Source: Planctomycetia bacterium (GTDB taxonomy: Bacteria; Planctomycetota; Planctomycetia; Gemmatales; Gemmataceae). Taken from it: a DNA stretch of 5,560 bases. This document shows positions 1 to 5,431 of this stretch, one piece after another. The notes beneath the pieces are model-generated. The model saw only the letters and a program-made list of their open reading frames with translations, had not been told where the DNA came from and did not search any database. The DNA lies in NCBI GenBank assembly GCA_025356615.1, contig JANXSH010000095.1:1-5560 (forward strand). Reading direction: 5' to 3'. The translations under genes were made by a program, and so were the position numbers. Each line of letters begins with the position of its first letter. Positions within the stretch are counted from its first letter, which is position 1.

Positions 1-3
1 GGT

Positions 4-14
4 TCACCTCCTCA
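4..14 (-). promoter_or_regulatory. Strong Shine-Dalgarno site for a gene leaving the left edge
   Basis: The minus strand reads GAGGAGGTGA just before the window ends, an almost full-length complement of the 16S rRNA 3' end. Only a few bases remain to the edge, so the start codon it serves is expected at or immediately beyond position 1. A GTG at 7-5 is possible but would sit too close to the SD core. The site also encodes the last residues and stop of the 32-codon ORF, which would couple translation of the two. Confidence 0.55.
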
Positions 15-102
15 TCCAAGAGTCAGCGCCTCTCTGGGCCGGACGGGAGTTCGCCGGAACGCGAATCGGGTCGCAGACTTGGATCGTCGCTTCGAGGGGC
101 AT
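4..102 (-). CDS. Small ORF (32 aa), unknown function, possible leader peptide
   Basis: I do not recognise this protein. The frame starts MPLEATIQVCDPIRVPANSR and ends SWMRR before TGA. It has no membrane segment or obvious domain. Support for translation comes from a purine-rich SD region (AAGGAG at 106-111 on the minus strand, with further GGA repeats just upstream) directly before the ATG, and from about 75% G/C at third codon positions. Its last codons, ATG AGG AGG TGA, overlap a nine-base match to the anti-SD consensus (AGGAGGTGA). That sequence should serve a following gene whose start lies at or just past the window edge. This layout fits a translationally coupled small protein or a leader peptide. 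It lies 63 nt downstream of the small membrane-protein gene on the same strand. It could also be a chance ORF lying in the 5' leader of the next gene. Confidence 0.45.
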   Translation of the reverse strand: MPLEATIQVCDPIRVPANSRPAQRGADSWMRR

Positions 103-165
103 CCTCTCCTTCCTATTCTCCGACCCGTCTCTCGTATAGATCTCTCCAACGGGTTAGACGATTAT

Positions 166-413
166 TTACCCTAGTTCGGGGTTGCAGCGAACCGCCTTCC
201 TCAGCGCGGCGATGGCCTCGGTGTTCTGCTCCAGCCGTTTCAGCCCAAACTCGAGCCCCTCGAGGTTCTCGCCGGGAGGGATCGGGGCGACAGTCCGATG
301 CCGATAGGCATAGAGCGCGCCGCCCGCCAGGACGATGCCGAGCACTTGTATCCCCGGCCTCGGCGCGGGAGCGGACGCGGTCCTGGTGTACCTGCTTCGT
401 GGGTGGCGTTCAT
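166..413 (-). CDS. Small single-pass membrane protein, apparently frameshifted
   Basis: The family is not recognised. From 345 down to the TAA at 166, the frame encodes 59 residues beginning VLGIVLAGGALYAYRHR. This is a short hydrophobic segment with a basic flank, then a tail (ENLEGLEFGLKRLEQNTEAI) that looks like an amphipathic helix. About 83% of third codon positions are G/C, which supports coding. The only in-frame start near it is the GTG at 345, which would place the membrane segment at the very N-terminus. In another frame, an ATG at 413 opens MNATHEAGTPGPRPLPRRGRG, a soluble basic N-terminus of the kind expected before such a segment. Adding one base to the GGGG run (352-355) would join the two frames into one protein of about 82 aa. 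A one-base deletion or a sequencing error is therefore likely. The same frame stays open upstream to 666, but that part looks like random translation. No SD is visible before the ATG at 413. Which start is used remains uncertain. Confidence 0.45.
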
Positions 414-642
414 GACACAGGATAGCAGGCCAACAGGGTTTGGAAAAAAGGAGCCGAGGAACCTGAAAGGACTGGACTTGACGGCTGAGAAAGAGCTTGT
501 AAACAATGTTTCTGGGCGGATCCGGGTCATTCCACTCCGAGCCGAGCCTTCTGGGTACATAGGAACCGAGACCGATGTTTGTGCCGAACGTCAACTTCTC
601 GTTCTGGAATTTGTTCGGGAACAGTACGAACCGGGCGTTGCG

Positions 643-657
643 CGAACCGGCTGTTCG
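643..657. promoter_or_regulatory. CGAAC-N5-GTTCG dyad, possible operator
   Basis: A perfect 5-bp inverted repeat with a 5-nt centre lies about 130 nt before the NIPSNAP start. It resembles the Gram-positive LexA box (CGAAC-N4-GTTCG type) but has one extra spacer base. An upstream copy of CGAACCGG at 627-634 repeats the left half 16 bp earlier. Further half-sites occur at 585-589, 613-617 and 706-710. It could bind a LexA-like or other dimeric repressor. The odd spacing makes the LexA reading doubtful. Confidence 0.2.
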
Positions 658-678
658 ACCAAGCATCGCTCGTCTCGT

Positions 679-700
679 CCTATCCTATACTGGGGATAGG
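679..700 (+). promoter_or_regulatory. Inverted repeat around a -10-like box upstream of the NIPSNAP gene
   Basis: The arms CCTATCC (679-685) and GGATAGG (694-700) are exact complements. They flank TATACT at 686-691, which matches the sigma-70 -10 consensus at five of six positions. No good -35 hexamer lies at the usual distance. The position, about 95 nt before the ATG at 787, suits a promoter with an overlapping operator. The repeat could instead form a small hairpin in a longer transcript. Confidence 0.25.
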
Positions 701-775
701 TTCTTGTTCGCGGAATGTTCCATCCCACAAACCGACCGGATCGCCACTCTCGACGGAACAGGTAGGGGCAACTCT

Positions 776-780
776 GGAGG
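776..780 (+). promoter_or_regulatory. Shine-Dalgarno site of the NIPSNAP gene
   Basis: GGAGG lies six bases before the ATG at 787. It is the clearest ribosome binding site among the plus-strand genes here. It supports the start that includes the signal peptide. Confidence 0.7.
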
Positions 781-786
781 CATCCC

Positions 787-1206
787 ATGCGCCTTGCGAT
801 GGTGACGTTGATCGTGGCTTTCGGTGTGGTCGCCATCGGGACGACCCACGCGGAGAAGGAGAAGAAGATGGACGACCGCGTCTTCGAGATGCGCACCTAC
901 TACGCCGCGCCCGGCAAGATGAAGGCGCTGCACGCCCGCTTCCGCGACCACACTCTCGGTTTGTTCAAGAAGCATGGCATCACGAACATCGGCTACTGGA
1001 GTCCCGCCGACGCCAAGGAAGCCGACAAGAAGATGGTGTACATCCTCGCCTACCCCACCAAGGCTGCGGCCGACAAGAGTTGGGATGCTTTCCGAAAGGA
1101 TCCGAAATGGGTCAAGGCGAAGGCGGACTCGGAGACGGACGGGACGCTCGTGGACAAGGTCGAGTCGGTGTTCCTGAATCCGACGGACTATTCCCCCCTG
1201 AAGTAG
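787..1206 (+). CDS. Secreted NIPSNAP-family protein
   Basis: The 139-residue product starts with a typical Sec signal peptide: a basic start (MRLAM), a hydrophobic core at about residues 5-18, and a THA-like cleavage site after residue 22. The mature part, about residues 32-135, matches the NIPSNAP fold, a dimeric alpha/beta barrel of ferredoxin-like type. It opens with the family signature RVFEMRTYYAAPGKM, continues with HARFRDHTLGLFKKHGITNI and GYW, and has a repeat-like second half (YILAYPTKAAADKSWDAFRKDPKW). Bacterial members are poorly understood. No enzymatic activity can be assigned, and export to the periplasm is inferred from the signal peptide. The start is fixed by GGAGG at 776-780, six bases before the ATG. 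An internal Met at residue 28 would give a non-exported form but has no comparable SD. The helicase gene begins 3 nt after the stop, so the two are probably co-transcribed. Confidence 0.88.
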   Translation: MRLAMVTLIVAFGVVAIGTTHAEKEKKMDDRVFEMRTYYAAPGKMKALHARFRDHTLGLFKKHGITNIGYWSPADAKEADKKMVYILAYPTKAAADKSWDAFRKDPKWVKAKADSETDGTLVDKVESVFLNPTDYSPLK

Positions 1207-1209
1207 CCC

Positions 1210-3153
1210 ATGAGCGACACGTCGGCGCACTTCGATCGCCTGCTCGGCCTGCTCGAACTCGAGTCCCAGGCCGAGGCGCGGCAGATCGTCGAGCGGATCC
1301 GCCGCCTTCCTGCGGCGGAGGCCCAGACGCGCGGCTACTGCCTCGTCGATCTCGTCGCGCGCGACGCGACGCCCGGCCTGGGTGGCCGGCTCCTGCTGAA
1401 ACTCGCCCGGCGCGACGCGCAGCCTTTGCCCTGGACTCGCCTCGGCGCGGGAACGCCGGTCGTCCTGTCGATCCCCGGCGGGCGGGGCAACGGGCAGCGC
1501 GGCGTGGTCTCCTGGCGTGAATCGGCGTCCATCGAGGTCGCCTTCGACGAGCCTCCCGACGAGCAAGACGACGCGACGTATCGCCTCGACATCGCACCGG
1601 ACGAGGCCGCACGGATGCGCCAGCGCGACGCCCTGAAGGGCGCGGCGTCGGCGAAGAGGTCGCGCCTCGCCGAGTTGCGCGACGTTCTCCTGGGGCTGGT
1701 CGCGCCGTCGTTCCGCCCGATTCCCGAGGTGGTCTGCCTCGACGTGGGGCTGAACGAGTCCCAGAGGGTCGCCGTCGCCCTCGCGCTCGCTGCGAAGGAC
1801 GTGGCCATCCTGCACGGCCCGCCGGGGACGGGTAAGACGACGACCGTCGTCGAGGTCGTCCGCCAGGCGATCCGCCACGGAGGGCGCGTCCTCGTCTGCG
1901 CGCCGAGCAACCTCGGCGTGGACAACGTCCTCGAGCGACTCATCGTGGCCGGGGAGAACGCCGTCCGCCTGGGGCACCCCGCGCGCGTGCTGCCCGCGCT
2001 GCGCGAGCGGACGCTCGACCTACTCGTCGAGGCGCACCCGGACAGTCGGCAGTCGCGGAAGTTCGTCAAGGAGGCCCACGCCCTGTTCCGCCAGTCGTCG
2101 CGCTGGACCCGCGCGAAGCCGCTGCCGGGGGAGCGCCAGCAGCTGCGCCAGGAGGCGCGTGCGCTCCTGAACGACGCTCGCAAGATGGAGGCGCAGGCGG
2201 TCGCCCAGATATTGGCGTCGGCCTCGGTGGTCTGCGCCACGCTCACGGGGCTGTCCGACGAGTTGCTCGGCGACAGGCGGTTCGACCTCGTCGTCATCGA
2301 CGAGGCGTGTCAGACGACGGAGCCTGCTTGCTGGATCGCGTTGGCGCGGGCCGACCGCGTCTTGCTCGCGGGCGATCACTGCCAGTTGCCGCCCACCGTC
2401 CTCTCGAACGAGGCGGTCCGCGCGGGCTTCGCCGTCAGCCTGCTGGAGCAACTCGTAGGCCGATATGGCCCGACGATCACGCGCCGACTCGACGTGCAAT
2501 ATCGCATGCAAGAGCGGATCATGGGCTTCTCCTCTCGCGAGTTCTACGACGGGAGCCTCGTCGCCGACGAGTCGGTGAGGACGCATCGTCTGTGCGAATT
2601 ACCGGGGGTCGCCGAGACGCCGCTGACCACGGCCCCGGTGACGTTCATCGACACCGCAGGCGCGAGCTACGACGAAGAGAAGGAGCCGGACGGCGACAGT
2701 CGATTCAACCCGCAGGAGGCGAAGTTGGCAGCCGGCAAGGTACGGCAACTGATCGAGGCGGGACTATCGGGCGAGCAGATCGCGGTGATCGCTCCGTACT
2801 CCGCGCAGGTGCGCCGGCTGCGCGAGTTGCTCCGCGACGTGCCGGGGTTGGAGGTCGATAGCGTCGATGGCTTCCAGGGCAGGGAGAAGGAGGCCGTCGT
2901 CCTGTCCTTCGTGCGGAGCAACGCCGAGGGCGAGATCGGTTTCCTCGCCGATGTCCGCCGGACGAACGTCGCCCTGACGCGGGCGCGGCGCGGCCTGATC
3001 GTGATCGGCGACAGCGCGACGCTATCGAACCTCGCGTTCTACGCGCGGCTGGTCGAGTATTTCGAGGCGATCGGGGCGTATCACACCGTGTGGGAAGAGT
3101 CGCTCGAACATGCAGACAATCTGCCCTTGCTCTCCCGCCATCGCCAGCCCTAG
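1210..3153 (+). CDS. UPF1/IGHMBP2-like superfamily 1 DNA/RNA helicase
   Basis: The 647-residue protein carries all main SF1 helicase motifs in order: Q-motif region LNESQR (181-186), Walker A GPPGTGKT (203-210), motif Ia CAPSNLGVDNVLERL (230-244), Walker B DEACQ (364-368), motif III GDHCQLPP (388-395), motif IV QYRM (430-433), motif V DGFQGREKE (553-561) and motif VI NVALTRARR (586-594). The DEAxQ form of motif II and the QYRM and VDGFQGRE signatures place it with the SF1B UPF1/SMUBP2 (IGHMBP2) group. Members of this group move 5'-3' on single-stranded RNA or DNA using ATP. Residues 1 to about 175 form a helical and beta-rich region comparable to the IGHMBP2 N-terminal and 1B domains. Residues 265-335 are a helical insertion rich in Arg and Gln. 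The R3H and AN1 zinc-finger domains of the animal protein are absent. The ATG follows the NIPSNAP stop by 3 nt with no clear SD, which suggests translational coupling. Whether its substrate is RNA or DNA cannot be told from sequence. Confidence 0.92.
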   Translation: MSDTSAHFDRLLGLLELESQAEARQIVERIRRLPAAEAQTRGYCLVDLVARDATPGLGGRLLLKLARRDAQPLPWTRLGAGTPVVLSIPGGRGNGQRGVVSWRESASIEVAFDEPPDEQDDATYRLDIAPDEAARMRQRDALKGAASAKRSRLAELRDVLLGLVAPSFRPIPEVVCLDVGLNESQRVAVALALAAKDVAILHGPPGTGKTTTVVEVVRQAIRHGGRVLVCAPSNLGVDNVLERLIVAGENAVRLGHPARVLPALRERTLDLLVEAHPDSRQSRKFVKEAHALFRQSSRWTRAKPLPGERQQLRQEARALLNDARKMEAQAVAQILASASVVCATLTGLSDELLGDRRFDLVVIDEACQTTEPACWIALARADRVLLAGDHCQLPPTVLSNEAVRAGFAVSLLEQLVGRYGPTITRRLDVQYRMQERIMGFSSREFYDGSLVADESVRTHRLCELPGVAETPLTTAPVTFIDTAGASYDEEKEPDGDSRFNPQEAKLAAGKVRQLIEAGLSGEQIAVIAPYSAQVRRLRELLRDVPGLEVDSVDGFQGREKEAVVLSFVRSNAEGEIGFLADVRRTNVALTRARRGLIVIGDSATLSNLAFYARLVEYFEAIGAYHTVWEESLEHADNLPLLSRHRQP

Positions 3154-3156
3154 AAT
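3127..3156 (+). promoter_or_regulatory. Possible sigma-70 promoter for prfA
   Basis: TAGAAT at 3151-3156 matches the -10 consensus at five of six positions and overlaps the helicase stop codon. TTGCTC at 3127-3132 is a weak -35 (three of six), with an 18-bp spacer. Transcription would start near 3163 and give a leader of about 70 nt before prfA. In this GC-rich setting an AT-rich hexamer is uncommon, but the -35 match is poor. Read-through from the helicase gene is an alternative. Confidence 0.28.
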
Positions 3157-3203
3157 CCCTTACTCTATGGTTCCGCGCCGCGCGTCTACTTACGAAGGCT
3201 GAT

Positions 3204-3220
3204 CCCGAGGCTCTCTCGGG
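3204..3220 (+). promoter_or_regulatory. Hairpin in the prfA leader
   Basis: CCCGAG (3204-3209) and CTCGGG (3215-3220) form a perfect GC-rich 6-bp stem with a 5-nt loop, ending 13 nt before the prfA ATG. No SD lies between the hairpin and the start. The nearest purine-rich stretch (GAAGG, 3194-3198) is upstream of the stem. It is not followed by a T-run, so it is not a standard intrinsic terminator. It could affect prfA translation or be incidental. Confidence 0.25.
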
Positions 3221-3233
3221 TCCGAACTCACCG

Positions 3234-4322
3234 ATGTCCACCGTCGCAACCTGGCCTTTGTTCGAGCAGATGCTCACTCGCTTCCGCGAACTGGAGACGA
3301 TGCTCGCCGACCCCGAGGTCGCCGTCGATCGCGTTCGGTATACGAAGCTGGCGCGCGAACATGGTGCCCTGATCCGCAAGGTCCGCCCGTATCAGGACTA
3401 CCTCGCCGTCGTCGCGGACATCGACGCCACGCGGGAGCTACTCGACGCGGGCGACGACATGCGGGCCGAGGCCGAGCGGGAACTCGAGACGCTCGAGGCC
3501 CGCCGGGCCGAGTTGATGGGTCGGCTCGAAGAGTTCCTTCTTGCCGGAGAGGACGACTTCGACAGCATCATCGTGGAAATTCGCGGGGGCACCGGTGGCG
3601 ACGAGGCGGCCCTGTTTGCGGGCGACCTGTTCACGATGTACAGCTATTACGCCCGCGAGCGCAACTGGCAGATCGAGACGATCTCGTTCAGCCCCGGCGA
3701 GGCGGGGGGGTACAAGGAAATCGTCTTCAGCGTCACCGGCGAGGGGGCGTACCAGTACCTCCGCTACGAGAGCGGTGGCCACCGCGTCCAGCGCGTCCCG
3801 TCCACCGAGACGCAGGGCCGAATCCACACCACCGCCGCCACCGTGGCCGTCCTGCCGGAGCCGGACGAGACGCAGATCGAGGTCCGCGACCAGGACATCG
3901 AGTGGGAGCGGATGCGGGCCGGCGGCGCGGGCGGGCAGCACGTCAACAAGACCGAGAGCGCCGTCCGCATCTGGTACAAGAAGGGCACGCCCGACGAGGT
4001 GGAGGTGAAGTGCCAGGACGAGCGCAGCCAGCACAAGAACTACGACCGCGCCATGCGCATCCTCCGCAGCCGACTCTACGAACGCAACCAGCAGCGCATC
4101 CACGCCCGCCGTGCCGACGCCCGGCGCAGCCTGATCGGCTCCGGCGACCGCAGCGACCGCATCCGCACCTACAACTTCCCGCAGAATCGCTTGACCGACC
4201 ACCGGATCAACCTGACGCTCTACAAGCTCGACTCGATCATCACGGGCGAAATGGGCGACCTGTTCCAAGCACTGCGCGACCACGACCGCAGGCAGCGCCT
4301 CGAGCAAGCCGTGACGAACTAA
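3234..4322 (+). CDS. prfA: Peptide chain release factor 1 (RF1)
   Basis: RF1 reads UAA and UAG stop codons in the ribosomal A site and triggers hydrolysis of peptidyl-tRNA. The 362-residue length is the usual family size. Visible marks include the N-terminal helical domain (about 1-105), the block GGTGGDEAALFAGDLFTMY (118-136), the stop-codon-recognition PxT motif as PST (189-191) within HRVQRVPSTETQGRIHTT, the catalytic GGQ loop GAGGQHVNKTES (231-242), and CQDERSQHKN and GSGDRSDRIRTYNFPQ (303-317). The PxT tripeptide and overall length mark RF1; RF2 has SPF at this position and a programmed frameshift, and neither is present. Gln235 is the expected target of PrmC, encoded next. The ATG at 3234 is chosen because it gives the normal N-terminus. 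An in-frame ATG at 3090 would overlap the helicase end and add 48 unrelated residues. No SD is seen before 3234. Confidence 0.96.
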   Translation: MSTVATWPLFEQMLTRFRELETMLADPEVAVDRVRYTKLAREHGALIRKVRPYQDYLAVVADIDATRELLDAGDDMRAEAERELETLEARRAELMGRLEEFLLAGEDDFDSIIVEIRGGTGGDEAALFAGDLFTMYSYYARERNWQIETISFSPGEAGGYKEIVFSVTGEGAYQYLRYESGGHRVQRVPSTETQGRIHTTAATVAVLPEPDETQIEVRDQDIEWERMRAGGAGGQHVNKTESAVRIWYKKGTPDEVEVKCQDERSQHKNYDRAMRILRSRLYERNQQRIHARRADARRSLIGSGDRSDRIRTYNFPQNRLTDHRINLTLYKLDSIITGEMGDLFQALRDHDRRQRLEQAVTN

Positions 4323-4329
4323 CAATGCA

Positions 4330-4434
4330 AATTTAGCCACAGATGAACACAGATGAACACAGATAAGACCGAATGCCTTTGCAATTCCAACTTGCCTTTA
4401 TCTGTGTTCATCTGTGTTCATCTGTGGCTAAATT
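4330..4434. repeat. Perfect 37-bp inverted repeat with 10-bp tandem units (REP/MITE-like)
   Basis: The arms at 4330-4366 and 4398-4434 are exact reverse complements, separated by a 31-nt spacer. Each arm contains two full 10-bp units (ACAGATGAAC at 4339-4348 and 4349-4358) and a partial third. The element starts 8 nt after the prfA stop and ends 31 nt before the prmC GTG. It is much richer in A/T than the genes around it, which suggests a separate origin. From memory, this ATCTGTGTTC-type repeat occurs in many intergenic spaces of Planctomycetes and related phyla; no search was done. In RNA it would form a very stable long hairpin. It could protect or end the prfA message, or set its ratio to prmC. 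No T-run follows it, so it is not a standard terminator. Confidence 0.9.
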
Positions 4435-4450
4435 CCTTCTTACCCCACGC

Positions 4451-4455
4451 GGAGG
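4451..4455 (+). promoter_or_regulatory. Shine-Dalgarno site that decides the prmC start
   Basis: GGAGG lies ten bases before the GTG at 4466 and outside the inverted repeat. It favours GTG 4466 over the upstream in-frame ATG at 4373, which has no SD and would encode the repeat. Confidence 0.55.
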
Positions 4456-4465
4456 GTGCCGCCCC

Positions 4466-5335
4466 GTGAGTACGGATCTACCCTGGACGATAGGCCGGCT
4501 CCTCGACTGGACCACGAATTACCTCGGAGACAAGGGGGCCGGGTCGCCCCGGCTCGAGGCCCAGCTGTTACTGGCGCACGCGCTGAAGTGTTCGCGAATG
4601 GCGCTCTACACGCGCTTCGAGGAGCAGCCTGCCGAGCCGGACCGGACCGCCTTCCGAGAAATGGTGCAGCGCCGCGTCAAGGGCAGCCCCGTGGCCCATC
4701 TCGTGGGCCGCAAGGAATTCTTCTCGCTCGAGTTCGAGGTCGGCCCGGCGGTCCTCGTCCCGCGTGCGGACAGCGAATGGCTCGTCACGGAGTGTCTGAC
4801 ACTCGCCAAGCTCATGAGCGCCCCGCGCATCCTCGACGTGGGCACCGGGTCGGGCTGCCTCGCCATCGCCCTGGCCCAACAGCACAAGACGGCGGTCGTG
4901 ACCGCGATCGACATCAGCGCCGACGCCCTGGCCGTCGCCCGCCGCAACGCGGCCCGGCACAAGCTCGAGGACCGCGTCCGCTTCCTCGAGGGCGACCTGT
5001 TTGGCCCGATACCCACTGGCGAGCGGTTCGACTTCATCCTGAGCAACCCGCCCTACATTCCGACGGGCGTGATCCCCACGCTCGCCGCCGAGGTACGCGA
5101 CCACGAGCCGCGCATTGCCCTCGACGGCGGCAGCGATGGATTCGCGGTGATCGATCGGCTCCTCGTCGATTCGCCGAACTACCTCGAGCCGGGCGGCCAT
5201 CTGCTCATCGAGATCGGCTACGACCAGGAAGTCTCGGGGCAAGAGCGATTCGAGCGAGCCGGCGGCTGGGATCTGGGCAAAACCATCCACGACGGCGAAG
5301 GCCGTCCTCGCGTCTTGCGAGCGCGGCGGGGGTGA
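4466..5335 (+). CDS. prmC: Peptide chain release factor N5-glutamine methyltransferase
   Basis: PrmC (HemK) uses S-adenosylmethionine to methylate the side-chain amide of the glutamine in the GGQ motif of RF1 and RF2, which raises termination efficiency. With the GTG start the protein has 289 residues, close to the family norm. The N-terminal helical domain (about 1-85) ends in GSPVAHLVGRKEFFSLEFEV (73-92), followed by VPRADSE (98-104). The SAM-binding motif DVGTGSGCLAIALA (124-137), the acidic AIDIS (147-151), and the catalytic NPPYIP (194-199), which holds the substrate glutamine, are all intact. EPGGHLLIEIGYDQ (241-254) matches the usual C-terminal strand region. The GTG at 4466 has GGAGG (4451-4455) ten bases upstream. 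The frame extends back to an ATG at 4373, but those 31 residues are mostly translated repeat. It directly follows its substrate gene prfA. Confidence 0.94.
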   Translation: MSTDLPWTIGRLLDWTTNYLGDKGAGSPRLEAQLLLAHALKCSRMALYTRFEEQPAEPDRTAFREMVQRRVKGSPVAHLVGRKEFFSLEFEVGPAVLVPRADSEWLVTECLTLAKLMSAPRILDVGTGSGCLAIALAQQHKTAVVTAIDISADALAVARRNAARHKLEDRVRFLEGDLFGPIPTGERFDFILSNPPYIPTGVIPTLAAEVRDHEPRIALDGGSDGFAVIDRLLVDSPNYLEPGGHLLIEIGYDQEVSGQERFERAGGWDLGKTIHDGEGRPRVLRARRG

Positions 5336-5353
5336 GGGCCTGTGGTTTCTAAC

Positions 5354-5370
5354 GCTCCTGTATCAGGGGC
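5354..5370 (+). terminator. Short stem-loop after prmC, weak terminator candidate
   Basis: GCTCCTG and CAGGGGC pair over seven positions (one G-T wobble) around a 3-nt TAT loop, 18 nt after the prmC stop. No T-run follows, so if it ends transcription it is not by the classical intrinsic mechanism. The position suits the end of the prfA-prmC transcript. Confidence 0.25.
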
Positions 5371-5408
5371 ATCTACACAAAGGAAAGGTGAAGCCGGTGA
5401 AAGACCGA

Positions 5409-5431
5409 CCCCACCCCCCAACCCCCTCCCC
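5409..5431 (-). repeat. C-rich tract, G-quadruplex candidate on the minus strand
   Basis: Four C-runs of 4, 6, 5 and 4 bases are separated by A, AA and T. The minus strand therefore carries four G-runs with loops of one, two and one base, a very favourable quadruplex pattern. Similar C-rich tracts recur between genes in Planctomycetes and some cyanobacteria, from memory and not searched here. It lies 73 nt after prmC and may belong to a dispersed repeat. Confidence 0.6.

Larger units (their letters stand above)
414..786. other. Non-coding interval between divergent gene sets
   Basis: I see no convincing gene here. Frames that stay open on either strand give random-looking peptides without G/C-biased third positions, known motifs or ribosome binding sites. 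The interval separates the minus-strand small-protein cluster from the plus-strand NIPSNAP gene, so it should hold promoters for both. Visible structure comprises six CGAAC/GTTCG pentamers between 585 and 710, a CGAAC-N5-GTTCG dyad at 643-657, and a 7-bp inverted repeat around TATACT at 679-700. Confidence 0.5.

Noticed and set aside
643..657. A firm LexA box call.
   Set aside because: The spacing between half-sites is five rather than four bases, and neither flanking gene is an SOS gene. It is kept only as a possible operator.
414..666. Upstream continuation of the small membrane-protein frame to an ATG at 666 on the minus strand (166 aa in total).
   Set aside because: The extra part reads as random translation, lacks G/C-biased third positions and an SD, and crosses the interval holding likely promoter elements.
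685..1977. Long minus-strand frame of 430 codons opposite the NIPSNAP and helicase genes.
   Set aside because: It lies antisense to two genes with clear family motifs. Its Arg/Val/Ala-rich content is what high-GC coding DNA gives on the other strand.
3090..3233. In-frame extension of prfA to an ATG at 3090.
   Set aside because: It overlaps the helicase C-terminus and adds 48 residues foreign to RF1. The protein from 3234 has the normal length and N-terminus.
3438..4340. Minus-strand frame of 300 codons opposite prfA.
   Set aside because: It is antisense to a fully conserved RF1, its composition is low in complexity, and no recognisable motif is present.
4330..4434. Reading the inverted repeat as a CRISPR array or a standard intrinsic terminator.
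   Set aside because: There are only two arms in opposite orientation with one spacer, and no T-run follows the stem.
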